Below, in pieces: positions 49,553-60,016 of a stretch of 64,000 nucleotides of DNA. Position numbers and translations under genes: made by a program. The DNA comes from Elymus sibiricus (Eukaryota; Streptophyta; Magnoliopsida; Poales; Poaceae). The notes beneath the pieces were generated by a model. The model searched no databases. It saw only the letters and a list, made by a program, of their open reading frames with translations, and was not told where the DNA came from. Where the stretch lies: positions 439,703,531-439,767,530 of the forward strand of contig CM077665.1 of NCBI GenBank assembly GCA_039707655.1, given 5' to 3'. How positions within the stretch are numbered: position 1 is the stretch's first letter; each line of letters opens with the position of its first letter.

Positions 49553-49990
49553 TTAGCAATGGCGCACCAGTGCATAGTGCGCCACTACTATTTTCCCGCC
49601 TTCAAAATTCAAAAAAATTTAAAAATAGTAATGGCGCACCACACCAAGGTGCGCCATTACTATGCTACATAGTAATGGCGCACCACACCTAGGTGCGCCA
49701 TTACTATCTTCCCGCCTTCAGAATTCAAAATAAATCAAAAAAAAAGGTGAAAAAAGTTAGCAATGGCGCACCAGTGCATAGTGCGCCACTACTATTTTCC
49801 CGCCTTCAAAATTCAAAAAAATTTAAAAATAGTAATGGCGCACCACACCAAGGTGCGCCATTACTATGCTACATAGTAATGGCGCACCACACCTAGGTGC
49901 GCCATTACTATCTTCCCGCCTTCAAAATTCAAAATAAATCAAAAAAATAAAAAAATGTTAGTAAAGGCGCACCTGCCCACGGTGCGCCAT
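49553..49990. repeat. Tandem duplication of about 204 bp in the CACTA subterminal region
   Basis: Blocks beginning GTTAGCAATGGCGCACCAG at about 49553 and 49757 repeat nearly exactly, with a third partial block at about 49957. Each contains two palindromic AGTAATGGCGCACC/GGTGCGCCATTACT units. Confidence 0.85.
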
Positions 49991-50029
49991 TACTATGCCG
50001 TATATATGGCTGGGCGGGGTCCTCTCCTC

Positions 50030-50515
50030 CTTACCTCTTCATTTTTCTCCTCCACTCCACCTCTCCTCCACTCCATCTCCTCCACTCCCTCTCCGGCGAC
50101 CTCCTCCTCCTCCTCTCCGGTGACCTCCTCCCACTCCTCTCCGGCGACCTCCTCCTCCTCTCCGGCGACCTCCTCCTCCCTCCTCTCCTCCCCTCCCCTC
50201 ACGGTTTCTCCTCCCTCCTCTCCGGTGAGCTCCTCCTCCCTCCTCTCCGGTGAGCTCCTCCTCCCTCCTCTCCGGTGATCTCCTCCTCCCTCCTCTCCGG
50301 TGAGCTCCTCCTCCCTCCTCTCCTCCCCTCCCCTCACGGTTTCTACTCCCTCCTCTACGGTGAACTCCTCTCCGGCGACCTCCTCCTCCTCTCCGGCGAT
50401 GTAGGCGAGCTCCTCTCCGGTGACCTCCTCCTCCTCCTCTCCGACGATGTAGGCGAGCTCCTCTCCGGTGACCTCCTCCTCCTCCCTCCTCTCCTCCTCA
50501 CGGTCTCTTCTCGGC
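50030..50515. repeat. CTCC-rich minisatellite inside the small CACTA
   Basis: Repeats are built on CTCCTCCTCTCCGGTGA and related units of about 20-27 bp. Long open frames across it on both strands are due to composition. Confidence 0.85.
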
Positions 50516-53065
50516 CCTCCTCTCCGGCGAACTCCTCTCCGGCAAAAGAACGTACAAGATCCAAAAATGAGAACAAAATTTGAAAAAATATCGTGCAAAA
50601 AAACGAGCAAAAAAAAGGGCAAAAAAATCGCGATCCAGATCCAGATTCAAAATTCAAAATAGTAATGGCGCACCGTGGGGGTTAGAATGTGCGCCATTAC
50701 TATTTTCCCGCTTCCAAATTAAAAAAAAAATCGACAAAAAATAATAATAAAAGTTACCAGTGGCGCACCTGAAAAGGTAGTAATGGCGCACATGTGGTGC
50801 GCCATTACTACCTGAGATAGTAATGGCGCACTATGTGGTGCGCCACTATTATCTGGGATACTAATGGCGCACCAGAGGTGCGCCATTACTATTTGTTACT
50901 AGTGGCGTGTTAATAGTGGCGCACCTATAGTGCGCCATTAATAGCAAAAACTGGTGCGCCACTAACAGCCTTTTTTCTAGTAGTGACTTACCGATGCCTG
51001 GAATCACCCACGACACTTGTTAAGCAAAACTCTAAGTGGGGAGGCTACAACCTCGATTAGCATGGGATCAAATTTATACCGCGCGCTACTAAGGGGTGCC
51101 CCCCCTCTCGTTCCCAACCGGTAACACCCATACCCCCGGACCAGGTGGCATGCCTACCGGATGCACCCGGTATCTTCCACCTGGCCTCTCTATACGGTGT
51201 GTGCCAAGAAAGGGGTTGTCAACTTACTGAACCGTACCCTACCTACGATAGGGACAAGTGGTAGTACGAAACAAGTATGGGGGTTACTGGAACAAGACTC
51301 GATCTATGGTCGACTCGGGAGGTTTATGTGTTCCCTGCATGGTTATCGCAACAAATATTTTTCCACACTCTCAGGCAGAATCACCACTTCTCACATCCCG
51401 TCATGCCTCACTAACCATCCTCCCTCCAACGAGATGTCAGCACCAAGCTCGTGTCTACCCGAGACAGAGACTTGTTCTGTATTCCTTCCGGTAGGCATGA
51501 GTGGCACAAAATGGTAACTACTGCCACAAGCATTTCAAGTTCATTAGCAAGAAATCCTCAATATGCATTGCAAGCATGATCACACCTTCACATGAAATAA
51601 CGCGCACTTCATGTGTTGTAGTTTCATTTGTCACACCAAACATCACACAACAAATACTATACCAGGGTTCAGAATGCTTGCCTTAAATGTGCAGAGAGGT
51701 AGGGTGCATCACAAAACTTTTGAAAGTTTGCTCCTCTCTTCAATTCCTATTTTGAAAATATTTGAATCAACACGCAATTCACAAACAATACAAAAAGTTG
51801 TCATAATTATTTTTGAAATAAATCTTAAAATAAACTAGGTGAAATTTGAGAGAGGTAGGAAAAAGAATCAATTCATTTGGAGTTTTATTTTAAAAGTTAT
51901 AGCCAGTCAAACTTAGTCAAAGTTCTATTTTTAAATAAATCAGAAAAAAGAAAACGGTTCGGTTTAGAATGCGCTTACTGGAACAGAAAGCGTACTGTTA
52001 GGAGATACGCTTTCCCCGACAGAAAACGCATACCAGGCGGTTGTGCCACCGGCGGCTGGGCTGGCTGACCGACAGGTGGGGACCACCTGTCGGGTTCATC
52101 CTCTCCCTCCCGCGTTCCTGTCCAGGAAGCAGAGGAGAGCTCCGGCGACGCTAGCTGGCGGACGGCTGCTCCTCGCGGGGTCCTAGGCACGGGAATGGGT
52201 CCCCGGGATCCCCACGGTCCTCCTGGTGGTCTTCGTGGTCACGGGGCTAGACGGAGAGCTCCGACGACGCTAGCCGGCGGACGACGGCGTCGGGCATAAG
52301 GGGGGGTTCACGTGAGGTCGGCCCCGGAGCAAATTGATGGGGGGAACAGCATCGCGGGACTACGGGAAAGCTTCTAGTGGAGAGAGGGGGAGCGAAGGAG
52401 TCCTGGTCGCGCCGAATTTAACGAAGTGGCCGCGGTGGTCGTCCTCACCGGAGGCGAGGAAGAAGCGAGATTCCGGCCAATTGGGCGCTAGTCGTGGCCT
52501 CAGTAGGATGGGAGGGGGATGAATGGCAGACGCTGGGGGGGTTTAAATAGGCCGGGGAGGTCGGTTGGCGGGGCAGGAGCTAGAGGACGAGCTTGCGGAT
52601 GAGGCCGGACTGTGCTAGGGGGCAGATGGTGCGCTGGTGCGGCTTGAGCGGCGCCGCCATGGCAGGGGCGAGCTGCGGCCGAAGGCAAGCCGCCAACATG
52701 CTCTGAAGGCAGCACTGCGAGGCGGCAGGAGGCAGACGAGTGGCTCTGGAGAGCTAGAGGGGTCGGGGTGCGGCTCTACGAGCAAGCAAAGGCCAGGGGA
52801 CGGGGGTTGGTGGGGCGCGGCGGCTCGGACATGTTGGCTGCAACTGGCACGCTCTGCTCGCACTCCGGACATGCACGGCAGACGTTAGACAGAATGCCAG
52901 CGCGTGCAAAGACCTACTGATGCCCATGGAACTTAACAATCCTATGCTATTGTGTATAGGGAAGCTATAAGACAAGATGGTTTGGCTATAAAAGCAGTTT
53001 CACAAAGCAAACTAGAAGTCATGCCAATTCTGGCCATGCACTAAACACTATTGGAATCAGCTTCT

Positions 53066-53400
53066 TTGCCGTCTGCCATAGCATACGGCAAAGGCCTGCC
53101 TGGCGGACGGCAAAGCCATTGCCGTCCGCCAGCAGACGGCGAACAGTCCGGCAGAACGGGTGCCGGTAAAGGCCACTTTGCCGTCTCCTGGCAGACGGCA
53201 AAGCCCCTGGACGGCAGACAAAAGGTGCCAGCCCCGTTAGGGGGCTAACGGCGCTCTTTGCCGTCTGCCAGCAGACGGCAAAGAGCTGCAGCTGACGTCA
53301 GCTGACGTCAGGCGTCAGCTGGGCCAGCGCAGGCTCTTTGCCGTCTGCCAGCAGACGGCAAAGAAGAAAGCTCTTTGCCGTCTGCTCGCAGACGGCAAAC
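53066..53400. repeat. Left subterminal palindrome array of the large CACTA
   Basis: CTTTGCCGTCTGCCAGCAG and its complement recur, for example at 53256-53285, 53336-53362 and 53371-53400. These are the expected transposase-binding arrays. Another copy lies at 53648-53672 between the arms of the 106-bp inverted repeat, slightly overlapping the right arm. Confidence 0.88.
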
Positions 53401-53441
53401 AGGCCAAATAGGCCAGCCCAGATTGCACAGGCTGTTGCCAC

Positions 53442-53772
53442 GTGTTGGATGATCATATCCATATGGCTTGCATATTATTTGCATATGTGTTGTTTATTAT
53501 GTGGTGGATGAGACATTTTATGTGATGGACTAGACATAATGTTTGCCTTATTATGTGATTCTGAATATATATATATGTGTGTGTGAATTTATGTGCAAAT
53601 GAATTGATATAAGAGAAAACAGTAAAAACAGGGGCTATATAGCCACTTTGTCGTCTGCTAGCAGACGGCAAACTTTATGTCTAGTCCATCACATAAAATG
53701 TCTCATCCACCACATAATAAACAACACATATGCAAATAATATGCAAGCCATATGGATATGATCATCCAACAC
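53442..53772. repeat. 106-bp inverted repeat with a 119-bp loop
   Basis: Left arm 53442-53547 and right arm 53667-53772 are reverse complements with one mismatch. Both arms end on the GTTTGCC/GGCAAAC core of the subterminal motif. The loop contains a short AT repeat and one subterminal palindrome. Confidence 0.92.
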
Positions 53773-53944
53773 ATACCAAATCAAAACATATGCAAGTCTC
53801 ATCCATACATATGCAAGTTTCATTCATCTATACATACATATGCCAGTGTCAATTGTTGATCCTACAAAATCAAAACAAAATGGAAGGACAAGGACTCCAT
53901 GAACGCAAGCTTCCGTGAAGTGAATCAAATCTGCAAAATGGGAA

Positions 53945-54055
53945 AGAAGGAAGTTAGAAGAAGAAGAAGACTAGAAGAAGAAGAAGAAAAAGAAGAAGAA
54001 GAAGACTAGAACAAGAAGAAGAAGAAGAAGAAGAAGAAGAATTTTTCTTCTCTTT
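53945..54055. repeat. GAA/TTC microsatellite
   Basis: Interrupted (GAA)n runs from 53948 to about 54041, followed by TTC-rich sequence to 54070. It lies downstream of the CACTA gene on its strand. Confidence 0.9.
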
Positions 54056-54074
54056 CTTTTTCTTCTTCTTATTG

Positions 54075-54810
54075 CTTACTTGTGTCATTTTAGAGCTAAC
54101 CTAGTTAAATAGGCCATTTTTGACCTAAATATGCTAAGTATGTCATAAATGAACTAAATAAGCTAAGTATAGGTCATTTCAGAGCTAACCTAAGTAATTA
54201 TGCCATTTTTGAGCTAATTAAGCATATTAAGTCATTTTGGAGCTAAATAGGTCATTTCTTAAGCATATTATGTCATTTTTGAGCTAGCTAAGCATATTGA
54301 GTCATTTTGGAGGAATAAATGCTAAGTATAGGTAACTTTAGAGCTATCCTAGGTTAAATATGTCATTTTTGAGCTAATTAAGGTTATTATGTCATTTTTG
54401 AGCTAGCTAACCATATAAATTCATTTTTGGAGGAATAAATGCTAAGTATATGTCATTTTAGAGCTTTCCTAGGTTAAATAGGTCATTTTGGAGCTAAATA
54501 GGTGATTTCTTAAGCTAAGCTAAGTATAGGTCATTTGAGAGCTATCCGTGGTAAAATTGGTCATTTTGGAGCTAATTAAGGTTATTATGTCATTTTGGAG
54601 GAAATAATGCTAAGTATAGGTCATTTTAGAGCTAAATATGTCATTTCTTAAGCTAAGCTAAGTATAGGTCATTTGAGAGCTATCCATGGTAAAATTGGTC
54701 ATTTTGGAGCTAAGTAAGGTTATAATGTCATTTTCGAGGAAACTAAGCTAAGTATACAGCATTTTGGAGATAAATAGGTCATTTCTTAAGCTAAGTACGC
54801 ATTTGTTATG
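54075..54810. repeat. Degenerate AT-rich minisatellite downstream of the CACTA gene
   Basis: Units built on GTCATTTTGGAGCTAA and CTAAGTATAGG recur more than fifteen times with variable spacing. The array lies 3' of the stop codon of the minus-strand gene, so it would be in its 3' untranslated or flanking DNA. Confidence 0.8.
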
Positions 54811-54837
54811 CTAAACACTTGCGAAAACTTACCGTCA

Positions 54838-57414
54838 TCACGGAGGTGTAGTTGTAGGTGTAGTTGTAGGACCGGTCGCGCCAGTGGCTGACGGAGGAGG
54901 ATCGGTCGATGCTTGTCGGGAGTTATGCTGCACCAAAGATCATTTCCAATGTATCGTTAGCATGATGCAACTCAAATGTGAAGGCTAGTAACTAATGACC
55001 ATTCAAATGAAACTCACCGTGCCCGCCGGAGCAATGACTGGCATCGGCGGAGGGGTCGTGCCGCTCTTCTCGCACAGGGTCTGCACATTTGGTTTTGACG
55101 AATCAGTCATATTAGATACAACTGTAAGGAACATTACGTGCATGATTTGACTAATATGCAGAAGAAACTTACCGCGAACATCTCGTATAGGGCCCGGTTA
55201 GCCATCATGTTCCGGTTCCTCTCCTCCTCCAACGCATTATTCGTCCTGTCCTCAAGCTCCCTCTCACTCTCCGCCGCCTGCCGGTCCCTCTCCTCTAGAA
55301 TCGCCTGGGTCTTCGCTCTCTCTTCCTCAATAGCAGCCTGGGTCTTCGCTCTCTCTGCCTCAATAGCAGCCTGCAACACCACTCGTTAGCATTGTAATCA
55401 TCGACGGCCGCACACACAATGTAATGAAGGAAAGGTATCTGAGTCCGTATAACTAACCTTGAATTCGAGCTCCACTGGCCGTGCACGAGGCAATATCTCA
55501 GGATCGGAGCCGGTCTGGCGCTTCTTGATTTGCGGGAGAGTGCTACTACAACGTATCAGTCCATCCCCAATGGCTAACGAGCCATGGGGCCTCCCGCCAC
55601 CAGATATCATCACCAGCTCTGGATCAAGAGGTTGCTGGCTCGGGTTAAAGTCCGGCCCTTTCCTCGCCTTCCCCTCGTCTCTGTACCTCACAAGCTTGTG
55701 GTGGGAGGCGCGGTTGGTGAATTTCTTTGGATCATCGAGGTCAGACTCAGAGAATGCCTTGGCCTTCTTGTACGAGGCAGTATTGGACATGGCATAGAGG
55801 TCGAACAGCTGTGGCACTGGAGCCTTGTTCTCTCGCGCCTAAAAGAGAGGAACAGAGTATTAGTTGAGGGCTCAAGCTAGCATGAAGAATAAATTTGCAT
55901 GAATCATGAAGCAAACCACATACCCAGTTTTCCCCGTACTGATGTAGGTTGACGCTGCCTAGATGGTGTGGGACACCTTTCATTTTGCCACGCTTGTCCT
56001 TTGTAGTGTCGTGGGTGGAGCGCCATTGGGGAGAGCACCACTCATCCACCAACGCCTCCCAGCAGTCCATCCTATCCGCACACCATCTCGGGGGCACCTA
56101 AGTTAAGCAAGAGAAATTTGAGCGCTACGCCTACGAATCAAATCAAGGAAACTAAGTACAAGGCCTTAAGAATAGGTAATTACCTTCATGTACTTCTCCT
56201 TACTCAGAAACTTCTCGCGGCACTTCTCTCTTTTCCTCCTAATACCAGCCGAGGCGAAGTAGTCTCGAATAGCCTACGTCCGAGCCTCGTGCCGAAAGTT
56301 TTGAAGTAGGCGCCTGCACTCGTTGTCGATAACCAGAGCCGCGGCCTCCTCCTGTCCCTCAGCACACCTGTAGAAGGTCTGCAATAAAACAAGAAAACAC
56401 GGATTAGTACAATCACTAGGGTTGCCAATCAAAGAAGGAAACACAACGTAGACGGCAAAGGAGAAATTACCCAAAACGTCTGGATCACAATGTCGGCCAC
56501 CTTGTGGCACTCGACATCGCCGATCCTATGCCCCGGCGGGGCCGGGGCAGCCAAGTAGTGCTCCCAGGTCATTCCTAACTCTGGAACCCGGCCCTCACCG
56601 GGCAACGTGACCCACCCCGGGAAGCTCTGGCGACAAATCACACCAAGGACACTATTGGGCCTGCGGACATGAGGCTCGTGTGTCCAAGACCTGCAGTATG
56701 ACAAGGCCAACGCATTAGATATTCGAAGAAACGTGAAGGCAAAAGGTTAAAAAAGAGTAAATGCACTTACTTGGCCCCGTTAGGCGCAATCAACCACCTC
56801 TAGTCGGGGGTCGCCGGGGTGGGCGGGAGCTTTGTACCACCACGCTGGTAGACTTTGCGCCCCTCAACCCACTCACCCTCGCTATAGCTATCAGAACTAT
56901 AGCCACCCTCAGCACGGCCACTCGACTCCGTCGAGTTCCGCTGCGACTCAGCGTGATCCATGTTGAGCTCCGGAGTCTCGTGGGACGGAGTCTCGTGGGA
57001 CGAAGGCTCGTCGGCCCGACGCTCATCAGCCCGACGCTCGTCGGCCCGAGGCTCGTCGGCCGTAGGCGCGTCTGCCATAGGCTCGTCGGCCCGAGGCTCG
57101 TGGACCGGAGTCTGAGACGGGTCCACCTCAGGCGGCTCCATCTCAGACGGAGCACTCCTATGGTCGGGTGAATCAGCTGGGGGTGGCGGCGAGGAAGGCG
57201 TAGTAGCAGCCTTCCTACCTCTCCCGCCGCTACGTCCACCTCTACCAGCCTTCTTCCCCCCTCGACCTCTCCCGGTCGAAGAAGAAGCGACCGCCGGTGG
57301 TGTCTGCATACTGAGATCCAGCGCTCTCCGGAGGCTATGGGGTGGAATGGAACTACCCCTCCCACCACGCGCCGAGGTAGGAGCCTCGGAGCGCTCTCGA
57401 CCCGCGCCCACCAT
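54838..57414 (-). pseudogene. CACTA accessory gene, Ptta/En/Spm plant transposase family, eight exons, two stops
   Basis: Exons are 57414-56771, 56690-56471, 56378-56184, 56097-55924, 55838-55458, 55370-55173, 55080-55018 and 54927-54838. Every intron is GT-AG and all phases agree, giving 654 codons plus TGA. The N-terminus is Gly/Arg/Ser/Pro-rich with acidic DEPRADERRADE-like repeats. The central part (exons 2-5) has the family's conserved stretches WTHEPHVRRPNSVLG, TFYRCAEGQEEAAALVIDNE and FTNRASHHKLVRYRDEG. Exon 6 is a strong Glu/Arg/Lys coiled coil. The family is the second ORF of Caspar-like CACTA elements; DNA binding is presumed. In-frame TAGs lie at 56802-56800 and 56276-56274. A splice-acceptor-like TTGCAG about 12 nt before the ATG suggests an intron in the leader. 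Confidence 0.85.
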
Positions 57415-57569
57415 CTGTCAACACCTGCAATGACAAAGAGTAAACGAAATTAGTACAACATAAAAAGAATGAATACCTGACATGAATAATATGTATATAA
57501 TTTAAGTGTATCATCATCATGAACATAATAAAAAATTGAATCCTAAAAAATTGAATATATACCTAATTT

Positions 57570-57800
57570 AAGTGTCGGGGTGTCGTGTCGGGGTCGGGGT
57601 GTCGGGGTGTCGTGTCGGGGTCGGGGTGTCGTGTCGGGGTCGGGGTGTCGGGGTGTCGGGGGTGTCGTGTCTGGGTGTCGTGGTGTCGGGGTGTCAGGGG
57701 TGTCGGGGTGTCGGGGTCGGGGTGCCGTGTCGGTGTCGGGGTGTCGGGTCAGGGTCGGGGTGTCGGGGTCGGGGTGTCGGGTCGGGGTCGGGGTCGGGGT
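57570..57800. repeat. GTGTCGGG minisatellite upstream of the CACTA gene
   Basis: Variants of GTGTCGGGGTCGGG recur throughout, followed by a TTCTTC-rich stretch (57800-57950). Open frames here are compositional. Confidence 0.9.
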
Positions 57801-58535
57801 TTTTCCTCTTTTTTTCTTTTCTTCTTCTTCCTCTTCTTCCTTTTCTTCATTTTCTTCCTTTTTTTTCCTTCTTCTTCTTCTTCTTCCTCCTTTCCTTTTT
57901 CCTCTTCTTCTTCTCCTCCTCTCCTCTTTTTTCTTCTTCTCCTCCTCCTAACCTAATTAACCTAATTGATGTCGAAACCAGTAGCATCTAACTAATTAAC
58001 CTACTCAAAAAACCTAATTAACAACATCTAACTAATTAACCTAATTGATGCATCTACTATCTACTAACAGTAGCATCTATATATATCTATAATCATGATA
58101 TTAAAAAAAGGAAAAAAACAGAAAAACAGAAAAAAAAAAAAAAAAAAAAGGGCAGAGGTGGGGGAGCTCACCGGAGGGGGTGCCGCCGGGGGGCTCGTCG
58201 AGGGGGTGCCGTCGGGGGGGCTCGCCGGGGGGTGCCGCCGGGGAGGGCTCGCCGGGGGGGCTCGACGGGGCGGCGGCACGTGGCCGCTGCGGCAGACTGC
58301 GGGGCGGCGGCGCGGGGCAGCGGAGGTGCGGGGCGGCGGCGCGGGGCGGCGGCGCGGGGCAGGGCGGGGCGGCGGCGGGGGCAGGGCGGGGCGGCGGCGG
58401 GGGCAGGGCAGGGCAGGGCGGGGCGGCGGCGGGGGCGGTGGGGGCAGGGTGGGGCGGCGGCGCTGAGACAGAGAGGGAGAGAGAGATGTGTGTGAGAGAG
58501 AGAGAGGCTTTGGGCGCGGGGGCGAAAATTAAGCC

Positions 58536-58970
58536 CCCCTCTTTGCCGTCTGCGGGCAGACGGCAAAGAATTCTTTGCCGTCTGCCAGCAGACGGCAAAG
58601 AATTCTTTGCCGTCTGCCAGCAGACGGCAAAGACGGTGACCGTTAGCCCGCCCCCGCCGTGACATTGTGGGCCCCACCCTCACCTCGTTGCCGTCTGCTG
58701 GCAGACGGCAAAGAAATTTTTGCCATCTGCCAGCAGATGGCAAAGAAGTGGCAGATGGAAAAGAGCTTGACCTAGCCAGTGCCGTGCCCCGTGGGGCCCA
58801 CTTTGGTCTTTGCCGTCTGCTGGCAGACGGCAAAGAAGTGCAGATGGCAAAGACCCTCTTTGCCATCAGCTGGTTCTTTGCCGTCTGCTTTGGCAAGACA
58901 GATGGCAAACAGCCTCTTTGCCATCAGCTGGCAGACGGCAAAGAGCTGGCAGATGGCAAATAACTAAATT
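58536..58970. repeat. Right subterminal palindrome array of the large CACTA
   Basis: At least eight copies of TTTGCCGTCTGC with its complement occur, some altered to TTTGCCATCTGC. They match the array at the left end. Confidence 0.88.
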
Positions 58971-60016
58971 CCAGTAGTGAAAGGTGTTTGACAAAATGCT
59001 ATAGGCATCTAAGGGCTTTTGATTGGGGCCAAAATTAACAGGATGAGGTCTCTCTGGTCCCTGATAATTATGGTATGGTTATTTTGGTAAAAACAAAAAC
59101 TAGTTAGTGCAAGATTTTGAGGAAACCATTTCTGGACAGGAACTAGAGGGCATTATTGCATGGGGTTAAAACATCCTAATGAGTCTAAACTCTTGGACTT
59201 AAGAGTTTTTTAGGGTTAACTACAAGCTGGGAAGATCTCAAGGCCATTAGAGAAAAATAAAATGGGGTTGTAGTACAAAATGCCAAACTGGACCAGAATG
59301 AAGAAGTGGATGATTTGCTCAAAATTTACAAAACACATGGCTGGATTTTTGCATAAAAGTGATCCAAGGGCTTCTAATGTCACCTACAAAGTTTTATGGA
59401 ATTTTTAAAAGAACTTATGAAGTAGTTGTAGTGCAACTCAGGCCTTTAAAAGGATGAAAATGCTATTAAAAGGAATAAAACTAGGCAAGTTTTATTATAA
59501 AAATAATCCCTCTGGTTTTACTAAATGAAATAAAATGATTTAATAAAACATTCAAGTCCCACAACATTATTCAAAAGATTCAGGTAAGAGGAAAGAATTT
59601 TGTAATTCAGACAAAAGGAGTGGCTCTGAAGTTAATAGAAAAATCCAAAAAAAAATAGAAAATAAATATTCCTGGCAAAATTTTAATTAATAAAACATGA
59701 TTAAATTTTTGGGGTGTTACAATGTAGCTTGCTACGACTCGTCTACACACGTTGATGACTGACACCTGCACTGCTGGGTTATGTATGCCTGTCCCTGTAC
59801 GGTTGTGCCACTTGGGTCTATAACTAGTCATGTCGACCCGGGTTCTTTGACATACGATTGCTAGCGACATATTCATATACGTGAGCCAAAAGGCGCAAAT
59901 GGTCCCGGCCAAGGTAAGGTGGCAGCCATGGGGATTACCGTGCGTGAGGCCGCAAAGTGATATGATGTGTTACATGCTAGACTTGTATGGCTTAGGATCG
60001 GGGTCCCAACAGGCGG

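Larger units (their letters stand above)
48771..50985. mobile_element. Small non-autonomous CACTA transposon
   Basis: Terminal inverted repeats CACTACTAGAAAAA are followed by a near-matching GGCT, and the 3-bp duplication ACT lies at 48768-48770 and 50986-50988. Both subterminal regions are packed with direct and inverted copies of AGTAATGGCGCACC, the presumed transposase-binding motif of this family. The centre is a TATA-like TATATATGG near 50000 followed by a CTCC-rich minisatellite. No transposase or accessory gene is present, so it depends on a trans-acting transposase. Confidence 0.93.
53046..58979 (-). mobile_element. CACTA transposon with an accessory gene but no transposase gene
   Basis: Ends CACTATTGGAAT and ATTCCAGTAGTG form a 12-bp inverted repeat with one mismatch, and the 3-bp duplication AAA lies at 53043-53045 and 58980-58982. 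Subterminal regions (53066-53400, 53648-53672 and 58536-58970) carry many palindromes of TTTGCCGTCTGC/GCAGACGGCAAA. The interior has an eight-exon minus-strand gene (57414-54838) of the second-ORF type of plant En/Spm-like elements. A DDE transposase (TNP2/TNPD type) is not visible. It is therefore probably non-autonomous. Confidence 0.92.
47550..59721 (+). mobile_element. Giant solo LTR (about 4.02 kb without nested DNA)
   Basis: It starts TGTCAGGACCGG and ends GGGGTGTTACA, with perfect duplications ATGTA (47545-47549 and 59722-59726). Two CACTA elements are inserted in it. The remaining segments are 47550-48770, 50989-53045 and 58983-59721, and they show no terminal repeat pair. Its ends resemble those of 9514-14480, suggesting one superfamily. 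The GC-rich stretch at 52010-52890 has open frames in several phases that look compositional. Confidence 0.82.
43754..60011. mobile_element. Giant solo LTR (about 4.08 kb without nested DNA) in B gag
   Basis: It starts TGTCACAACCC and ends GTCCCAACA, with perfect duplications GGCGG (43749-43753 and 60012-60016). After removal of the nested insertion 47550-59721 and its duplication, about 4081 bp remain, with no terminal repeat pair, so it is read as a solo LTR. Its reverse complement (start TGTTGGGACC, end GGTTGTGACA) resembles the ends of the other giant LTRs, so it may be a minus-strand member of the same group. The GC-rich part (44200-45070) and a run of about 17 C at 45782 contain no supported gene. 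Confidence 0.82.

Noticed and set aside
49993..50622. 209-codon Glu-rich minus-strand frame and the opposite Ser/Pro-rich frames in the small CACTA
   Set aside because: These arise from a CTCC/GAGG minisatellite; the frames exist only because the repeats lack stops.
53066..53400. Regularly spaced palindromic repeats resembling a CRISPR array
   Set aside because: They occur at both ends of an element with CACTA termini and a 3-bp TSD, have no constant spacer length and lie in plant DNA; they are transposase-binding subterminal repeats.
56790..57368. 192- and 136-codon frames overlapping exon 1 of the CACTA gene
   Set aside because: They are shadows of the DEPRADERRADE-type repeats of exon 1 read in other frames.
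57572..57991. Three overlapping open frames of 123-139 codons
   Set aside because: They translate a GTGTCGGG minisatellite and a TTC-rich run.
43754..60011. A complete 16-kb retrotransposon rather than a solo LTR
   Set aside because: The ends are not repeated internally, and the extra length is accounted for by a nested element with its own ATGTA duplications.
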